64,000 nt of DNA from Nyssa sinensis. Taxonomy: Eukaryota > Streptophyta > Magnoliopsida > Cornales > Nyssaceae. The position numbers were made by a program, and so were the translations under genes. The notes under the pieces were generated by a model. The model saw only the letters and a list, made by a program, of their open reading frames with translations, was not told where the DNA came from and searched no databases. This document shows, piece by piece, positions 57,670 through 64,000 of the stretch; position 1 is the stretch's first letter, and the number at the start of each line of letters is the position of its first letter. The stretch lies in contig CM018031.1 of assembly GCA_008638375.1 (NCBI GenBank), forward strand, positions 17,948,915 to 18,012,914, given 5' to 3'.

Positions 57670-58015
57670 CAGGCAATTACACCCCTTAATATTTTTTTTA
57701 TTTGAATTTTTTCAAATATACCCTATAATTTATATTTTTGCCCTCTCCCTCCTAAGTCAAATTTTTTTCATATTTTACCTCTATTTTAATTTCATTTGAC
57801 CCCTTAATAAAAATTTATTGACCTTTTAGATTTTTTTTTTTTGCATAATGTAAAGTTTTTTATGGGTCTATTTTTTTATTATTAGAATTCTTGTCTAATT
57901 TATAGAGTTCTTTTATCAATGAATTTATCAAAAATATTGTCAATTAAAAATTAAATTTTTACAATTTATTAATATTTAAATTTATGATTGAACATTTAGC
58001 GAAAAAAAATCCGCC
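57670..58015. repeat. Dispersed T-rich repeat, third copy
   Basis: ACACCCCTTAATA, CCCTCTCCCTCCTAAGTCAA, TTTGACCCCTTAATAAAAATTTATTGACC, TTCTTGTCTAATTTATAGAGTTC and AATTTATCAAAAATATTGTCAATT occur in the same order as in 52180-52450 and 54045-54320. It is the best preserved copy. Confidence 0.6.
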
Positions 58016-59110
58016 CCTTGCTAACGGTCCTTGAGAGGGACAAGGTAAGATGAGATCAACATACAGAAAAGGCTAATCTCGCAATGTTGACAAAGAAAGA
58101 ATTTACTTTTCAATCACTCACTAACTTTCCTGTGAAGCATGTTTGGTTTTGGTATGAATCCCATTGTTACATGCTCTTAGGTACATGTCTAATTTCCTTA
58201 AATTTCTAATGGGATTTTCGAGGTTTCATAAACATTTGTAGTGAAATTCATCAACTCATTAATTAATTGTACTAATTTAGGGATGGGTTTTGGTAGTTTC
58301 TAGTCTGCCCCTCATAAATTCACCATCACTAGTACTGTTTTTCCTTAACATTGCACAAATGCATTCCCAAACAGTATTGTTTTTTCAGAAGGAAGTTATT
58401 GTGTTCTCTCCCCCTTTCTTTGTCTTATATTTAAATGTTGTCATTATCAAATAAGTATTTTTTGGATTAAAGACTTGGACTTGTGATGTCTGGCCCTTGA
58501 GAGTTGGTAGTCTGTTACATCATTTGAGCCAACTGCTTAAAATTTAAAATAAATTATAATGATATTTTTTAAATTTTTTTATAATTTTTTTTATATTTAT
58601 TAAATTATACTAATCTCTTCTATTTTATATGAAAAACTAAAAATACTTCATTTCAATCAAATTTTTTTAAAAATAATAAAACTGCTCCTTTCTTTCTTTT
58701 CTTTTTTTTACATTATTTTAAATTTTGACTAAACTTTTTTATTTTCAAATAAATATTGATTAAAACCTTAAAATTTGTTTTTACATAAAATAAAATAAAG
58801 TTATTTATCTTACATTTATTTTTATATTGCCAACTCTCTAATAATTGGTAATCTTAAAAATTATTAATTAACAAAAAATATTAATTATTTAGTTTAATTT
58901 TAATTTTTTTATAATTTAAAATACCACATATATACCAATTTGTAACTTGTAAGTGAGATAAACTTTTCTAAAAAAATGTTGTACTTAACTCAAATTATAA
59001 GAAAGTTCTTAATCTATTTTTATATTACTAAAATCATAATGATATTAATATTTTTTTTGTACAAGTTCATCGAGTAGTAAAGGTTTTTTTTCTCATACTA
59101 ATAATTTTTA
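58016..59110. other. AT-rich DNA with a partial foldback MITE
   Basis: At 58600-58815 the sequence matches half of the MITE seen at 52451-52864 (TTTTCAAATAAATATTGATTAAAACCTTAAAAT). The other half is missing. No gene is seen. Confidence 0.4.
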
Positions 59111-59572
59111 GGATAAATTACACTTGACTTTTCTTTTAAGTTTCTAAAATTATACATTGATCTTTCATATTTTACCTGAAAATATACAGATACTTTTTCT
59201 TCTATCAATTTTTTTTAAATGACGAAACTGTCCATTTTATTTATTTATCTTTACATTTTTCTAATCTTGACTACTTTTTTCTAACTTTTTTGAATGAATT
59301 TTTAATTTTTTATTTAAAAATAAATTTAAGGTAAATAACTTATTTTTGTTTTATATAAAAATAAATTTAAGGTTTTTATCAATATTTATTTAAAAAATAA
59401 AAAACAAATTGTTCAAAATTTAAAAATTAAAAAAAAAATAAGAAAGGGGTAGTTTTATCATTTTGAAAAAAAATTGACAAGAGAGAGGTATCTATATATT
59501 TTCAGGATAAAATAAGAAATATTAGTATAATTGTCAGTAAATTTCAAAAAATTTCAAAGTATAATTAACCCT
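59111..59572. mobile_element. Foldback MITE, copy 2 (Mutator-like)
   Basis: The left end GGATAAATTACACTTGAC...AAGTTTCTAAAATTATA is mirrored by the right end TATAATTGTCAGTAAATTTC...AAGTATAATTAACCCT. Most of the 460 bp can pair with itself. Flanks AATTTTTA and AATTTATA agree at 7 of 8 bases, a possible target duplication. It shares internal sequence with 52451-52864. Confidence 0.65.
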
Positions 59573-59928
59573 AATTTATAATATATATCAGCATGTGTAT
59601 TTCTTTATTCTAATCATTAAAACTATAAAAATAATTATTAAGTATTTAATATATAACAAAGTTGGTTCTTAAAAATTATTAACTTATAAAAAAAATTAAA
59701 TTATTAATTTTTAAGTGTATCTTATTTAATATACAATAAAATTGGTATAATTTTGACATAAACACTACGTGACGAGTATATGCGATTTAAATTGCTTTGA
59801 AATTTGACCGTTAAATTAAACAAATGTGGGACTGAAAGGTTCAAACGCTATCAGTTTTGTGAGAGAGAATTGGAGCTTTATCAGGAGTTTGTTGCACAAC
59901 GGAACGATGATAAGTCCCTCGCAAAATA

Positions 59929-59971
59929 TTATATATATTTGCTTTGTTTCTCACACTATACGTATGCATGG

Positions 59972-60013
<42 letters not shown>
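59929..60013 (+). promoter_or_regulatory. TATA-like element and (CT)n tract
   Basis: TTATATATAT at 59929-59938 is followed by a CT run of about 20 units at 59974-60013. Together they look like a plant core promoter with a CT-rich 5' leader for the candidate gene starting at 60200. Confidence 0.35.
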
Positions 60014-60019
<6 letters not shown>

Positions 60020-60199
60020 GGTGTAGTGTTCTCTACAGTGTCTAGCTAGTAGGTAACTTTTTAGGGTTTTGTTTTTCCATGAGTGGTGAAAAGAAAATTG
60101 TAGAGATACTGTTTTAACCTTAAAAGTGAAAAGGAGGTTTTTGTCTAGTGGCATTGTTCGCGGTGAAAATCCGAACTTCTTCTTCTTCTTCACCCATAA

Positions 60200-60835
60200 A
60201 TGACAACAGGTTTCACCGGCTATTCTAGTTCACCGGAGAGTCAAGTGATTTCCCGGCCTACTACTTTCCCACTTGTGCTTATTGATACAGGTTCTTCGCC
60301 GTCTCCAGAATCCGGCACTATTCCCAAACCGGTGGTTTTCTCCGTCACCAAATTCCGTAAAAGGTTCAAAACCCTTAGCTACCTAGCTTGTTTATCTTCA
60401 ATATGTTTTTTATTTATATGTGTATATATAATTACAGTGGCAGAGCCACATTAAATTTTTGAAAATTTAAACTTTTACCCTTTTTTATCTAAAATTTTCA
60501 AAGTAAAATTTAGAATTTCCCCCCAAAATTTTTTATAGTTGCAAAATGCCCTTTTAATGTTATTTTTTGTATTCCCCCTAAATCTATCGAGTGATGACAA
60601 TTTGCTATGTGTGAGAGAGAGAAGTTTTTAGGTGGATTGGATTCATTCACTAACCATGAATCCGACCATTAATTAATGTCTTTTATACATGTTGTCTATA
60701 AAACTCGAATTCTGATATACAATATAAAAAAGAGATTTTAAATAACTCATCTCATCTCATGTGTTTCCGCACATGTTGTATATTTCTAAAAACAAAAGAA
60801 GTTGCTTTTACTTGCATAACTTAAAATAATGGGCC

Positions 60836-60870
<35 letters not shown>

Positions 60871-61204
60871 TCTGATTACCTTCATTGGAAAGTATAGAAT
60901 TATAGCAAAAGAAGAAGACAAATACTGAATTATGAATTTACTAATTAGAACTACTACTTATTTATGAATACTTCCATCCATGTTGTCTTTTCTATCAAAA
61001 TGGTATTCTTTTTTCTTTCTTTCTCAACTTTCCAAGGAAAAGTTGAGGTATCCTATGAAAGGGTTATTACTTCCTCAGAAAGTAGAGTTGAAAAGAACAC
61101 TTAATTAAATATATAGTTTTAGCAAACCTATAGCATTTGACATTCCATTATTTGAAATTTACAGTTGCTTTTGGTGTATTTCTAAACATTTTATTTCTTT
61201 GGCT

Positions 61205-61241
<37 letters not shown>

Positions 61242-61436
61242 CTTCAATTTATTACAAAGTTTAATTGTCTATTTGACTCTTTAAACAGAACTTATATGAC
61301 ATTTTGTCAAGCGAGGGAGATTATGGATGGAATATTCTGTTCCTACATTTGCATGGTTTCAAAACACCCTGAATTTGCTAGAGTATCAGAAATTCCATCA
61401 ATTCTAAAAGCTCTGCACTGTGCACCCCTTGATTAA
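60200..61436 (+). CDS. Speculative small two-exon gene, 103 aa, unknown function
   Basis: Exon 1 (60200-60363) encodes 54 residues, MTTGFTGYSSSPESQV to VVFSVTKFRK. It is Ser/Pro-rich with GC content well above the flanks. A donor AAAAG|GTTCAA and an acceptor TAAACAG|AACTTA at 61288 would join it in frame to 61289-61436, which encodes TYMTFCQAREIMDG, YICMVSKHPEFARVSEIPS and ILKALHCAPLD before a stop. The sum is 312 nt in frame. A TATA-like element and CT-rich leader lie upstream. I do not recognise the protein and the intron contains repeat-like DNA, so it could equally be a fragment of a dead gene. RNA evidence is needed before relying on it. Confidence 0.3.
60440..60590. repeat. Dispersed T-rich repeat, partial fourth copy
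   Basis: GGCAGAGCCACATTAAATTTTTGAAAATTTAAACTTTTACCC followed by TTCCCCCCAAAATTTTTTATAG and ATTCCCCCTAAATC resembles the start of the repeat at 57670. Confidence 0.4.
60839..60867. repeat. (AT)n microsatellite
   Basis: An AT dinucleotide run of about 14 units. Confidence 0.9.
61204..61241. repeat. Compound microsatellite (CA)n(TA)n
   Basis: About 13 CA units pass into about 5 TA units. Confidence 0.9.
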
Positions 61437-62180
61437 TTTGAATTGCAGAAAAAAAAATTCCTTCTGTATGATTGATAATAACATGTAACAGAAAAATGAG
61501 AATCTGAATTGTTAGTTTGAGTTCATAATGATATTAATTCATAATCATAATGTGCCAAGTAGAGCCTTATTTTGGTAATTTTGGAACAATTGGCAGCCTC
61601 CATTTCTCCCAGAAATGATTGAGACAAGGAAAAAAAAAATTTACTCATTTTCAACAAAAGAAGTTAAGTATATTATTTTATTGGTATATATTTCGGTATC
61701 TCCTCCACCTCATAATGTGAATGTTGAGGATTGGATCTTATATATGTGCCTATATATATATATATTCTGTAACACTGTGTCACGGGCAAACTTATTTTTT
61801 TTCTGCAAATATTTCTATGTAATGAAAAAAGATAAATCCAAAATGTCGCTATTTTGGATTTTTTTTCTAGGAAAAAAGTGTTTCTATCTGCTCCTTGTGG
61901 TTAGTGACGTATATATTCAAAAGTCATGAAAAAAGATAAATCCAGAAGTGAAATTGAGAAGAATTATCTGAAAATGAATAACCAAAACTTGATCCTCCAA
62001 AAAAAAAAAAAAACAAAACTTGGGACAGAAAATGTTTGTAAGAATGAAATGATATCATTTTCACAAGGGTAATAATTTAATAAATCCCACTTACAGATAT
62101 TCAATGGAGTAAACGACCCAGTTAGTGGTGCAGACTCTTCTATGCAAACTTCTCCTTCCCTTTCCTCCACAGCAAAAAAT
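61437..62180. other. Intergenic DNA upstream of the NPF gene
   Basis: The phrase GAAAAAAGATAAATCCA occurs at about 61822 and 61926. No gene is seen; this should be the distal promoter of the transporter gene. Confidence 0.35.
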
Positions 62181-62186
62181 ATTTTG

Positions 62187-62358
62187 AAAGTGACCTGCTC
62201 TCTCTCTCTCTCCCTCTCCCTCTTCTCTCTCTCTATATGTTGTTCTATATATTCACCTATCTCTCGTACCAAACCTCTCAACCTTCTTCTTGCCAACTTT
62301 CTTTCTACACCACTCTCAGCTAGCTAGTTAGCCTCCTTATCAATCTTTTCAATCATCA
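62187..62358 (+). promoter_or_regulatory. NPF gene core promoter and 5' UTR exon
   Basis: A CT-rich tract (62187-62235) overlaps and is followed by TATATGTTGTTCTATATATTCACC. A pyrimidine-rich leader then runs to the splice donor CATCA|GTAAGT at 62358/62359. The acceptor TTTGCAG at 62703 gives a 345-bp intron in the 5' UTR. The transcription start is inferred, near 62270-62290. Confidence 0.5.
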
Positions 62359-62715
62359 GTAAGTTCTCTTCTTTGGGGGCTTGATCACTTCATTTCTCTA
62401 TTCATTTTATTATGAAATTTGGATCAAAAGTATGTGTCCTGCAATACCCTTTTTTTTTTATTAAAGAAACTCTCTCACTTCTTTGTTTTTGTGTTGTCTT
62501 GCATTATATATAATGATTCCTTTAATTAGTTTCTTTTAATGCTGTCTTCTAATCATGATGATGTTGTCACATTTAAAGTTATGGTTTAGATTAATAGTTT
62601 TTATGCTGCATTTTTTTTCATTGAAAAATTAGTGGAATTGCTTGATCTTTCTCTGTTTTATTTTCGATCTCTAACTAGTTACTTTTTGATGGATAATTTG
62701 CAGAGGAAACCTGAA

Positions 62716-63952
62716 ATGGCTGCATTGGACTCAGTTAATGTCACTAACGAGACTGCCTTGAAGGTTGGGAAACTAACAATTCTTTTTTTTTTTTTTTTTG
62801 TCTAGAAAAAAGAATAAAATGTAAAAGGAAAAAAAAAAGATGTGGTGGGGTCAAAATTCTGAAAATCGGGTTGTTGAAGTTGGGGGCCACACAATTCTGG
62901 CTGATTCCATGGGATATTCAGCCAACTAGGCTCACTTTGCTCTGTCTTGACTTGTCCCAACTCTGTTTTAAAGCATTATGGACTGTCTTTTCTCACCTCA
63001 TGCTCTCTGATGCCATAGTTTTCATATATTATGCATTTTCTGTCCAAAGCATTTGTTTGTTTAAATATCTTCTAGTTTTGAAAATAAGCCCTAGGAGTTC
63101 TGCTAAGTTTGGCGATGTAAAAATTCAACCATTTACCTTTTTGGGTTCATTCTGACCAAAAGAAAAAGGTTAAAAGTTTATTGATTAAAGTAGTTATCCA
63201 TAGTCTTGATCACTAAATCATTTTAACTGCATATAATGACTCAAAAACCTTCTGAACAGTCTGATTATTTTCTTGTGATGTCCATATGATGCCTTAAACG
63301 CTTTGATATGACCATATAGGATTGAATTGCTATGGATTTACTTATCAGCTGCTTGGCCTAATGTAACTGTTACAATAGTTGAGATCTTGATATGTATTGA
63401 AATTTTAACAGTTTAAAATTCAATTTTTATTTTTTAAACAGGCAAAAGAAGATTATAGTGGCCTCAGAGAATCAGAAGCTGTTAATACAAACTGCAATAA
63501 AAATGAACAGAAGAAGACCAATTCTCTCAATATTGGGTACTGCTGCATCAAGAGAAAGGGCTCTGGAGGCTGGAATTCAGCCTCTCTCTTGCTGGGTACT
63601 TATCAAACTACTCATAACCATATATTATTCAAAAGAATATATATATATATATATATATATTGAATAAATTAGTGAGTCATTTGTAGTTAATATATGTGTA
63701 ATGCAAAGTTTCATATCTTTAATCTCTGGTGCAGTGAATCAAGGACTTGCAACACTAGCTTTCTTTGGAGTTGGTGTGAACTTGGTTTTGTTCTTGAACA
63801 GAGTTATTGGTCAAGACAATGCCGCTGCAGCCAATAGTGTTAGCAAATGGACTGGAACCGTCTATTTGTGCTCATTGGTGGGAGCATTCCTCAGTGATTC
63901 GTACTGGGGCCGTTACTTGACCTGTGCAATCTTTCAACTGATTTTTGTTCTG
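62716..63952 (+). CDS. NRT1/PTR family transporter (NPF7-like), first three coding exons
   Basis: Exons 62716-62763, 63442-63595 and 63735-63952 join in frame (420 nt, 140 codons). All have GT-AG junctions, and the gene continues past the window. The first ATG after the 5' UTR intron is used. Residues 1-60 form a hydrophilic cytosolic N-terminus. GGWNSASLLLVNQGLATLAF (about 57-77) opens the first membrane helix. NLVLFLNRVIGQDNAAAANS, KWTGTVYLCSLVGAFLSDSY and WGRYLTCAIF are the conserved helix 1-3 core of the family. The SDSYWGRY motif (121-128) is the loop typical of NPF proteins. The sequence is closest in style to NPF7 members (NRT1.5/NRT1.8 clade), plasma-membrane nitrate transporters of vascular tissue. 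The ExxE[R/K] proton-coupling motif of helix 1 is replaced by VNQGL. The N-terminal GYCCIKRKGSGG is less like NPF7 consensus, so the subfamily is not certain. Confidence 0.85.
63637..63660. repeat. (AT)n microsatellite in NPF intron
   Basis: About 12 AT units lie between the second and third coding exons. Confidence 0.9.
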
Positions 63953-64000
63953 GTAATTAATTGACATGCTTACTATAATTTGTAATCATCTTCTTTAATT

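Noticed and set aside
1..64000. CRISPR arrays, bacterial operons, phage or viral genes
   Set aside because: Splice-site structure, plant transposon families and plant protein families make this nuclear plant DNA. No regularly spaced repeat-spacer array or viral gene was seen.

Overview
The window is a stretch of plant nuclear DNA, almost certainly from a eudicot. It is AT-rich and intron-rich, full of decayed retrotransposons and short AT-rich DNA elements, and its few genes encode plant protein families. I cannot name the species. Four host genes are recognisable. They are exon 1 of a SelO (UPF0061) gene on the minus strand (5007-5414), a complete two-exon alpha/beta hydrolase on the minus strand (21561-28905), a SANT plus bromodomain nuclear protein with three coding exons on the minus strand (33075-40465), and the first three coding exons of an NRT1/PTR (NPF7-like) transporter on the plus strand, which runs off the right edge (62716 onward). 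A possible small two-exon gene (60200-61436) is speculative.

Region 1-5000 lies downstream of SelO exon 1 and is probably its first intron. It holds an RTE-type LINE on the minus strand whose 5' part is inverted, a second L1-type LINE inserted into it, and an older L1-type RT fragment. Region 5.4-21.5 kb is a transposon graveyard: a Ty3/gypsy gag-protease relic, a degenerate minisatellite, a 4.2-kb solo LTR with a perfect 5-bp target-site duplication, a PIF/Harbinger ORF1-like relic, the 3' end of a retroelement with an env-like ORF, and a Ty1/copia gag relic.

The 6.7-kb intron of the hydrolase splits the catalytic GxSxG motif. It contains two gypsy LTRs facing away from each other around a 1.1-kb core with an antisense ORF, plus a TRIM-like fragment and a LINE fragment. 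The 5.4-kb second intron of the bromodomain gene is AT-rich with no clear element. A 781-bp non-autonomous hAT element with a perfect 8-bp target duplication sits 190 bp upstream of that gene's start codon.

From 41.4 to 62 kb the DNA is mainly AT-rich intergenic sequence. It holds local tandem arrays (about 360-bp, 187-bp, 186-bp and 57-bp units), a dispersed repeat seen about four times, foldback MITEs (one nested in that repeat), microsatellites and a short TTAGGG-type tract. The host genes are functionally unrelated and form no operon or cluster. I found no evidence for a new multi-gene system. The most interesting points are structural: the twin-priming LINE with its nested insertion, the solo LTR, the inverted LTR pair, and the apparent one-base frameshift in the bromodomain gene.
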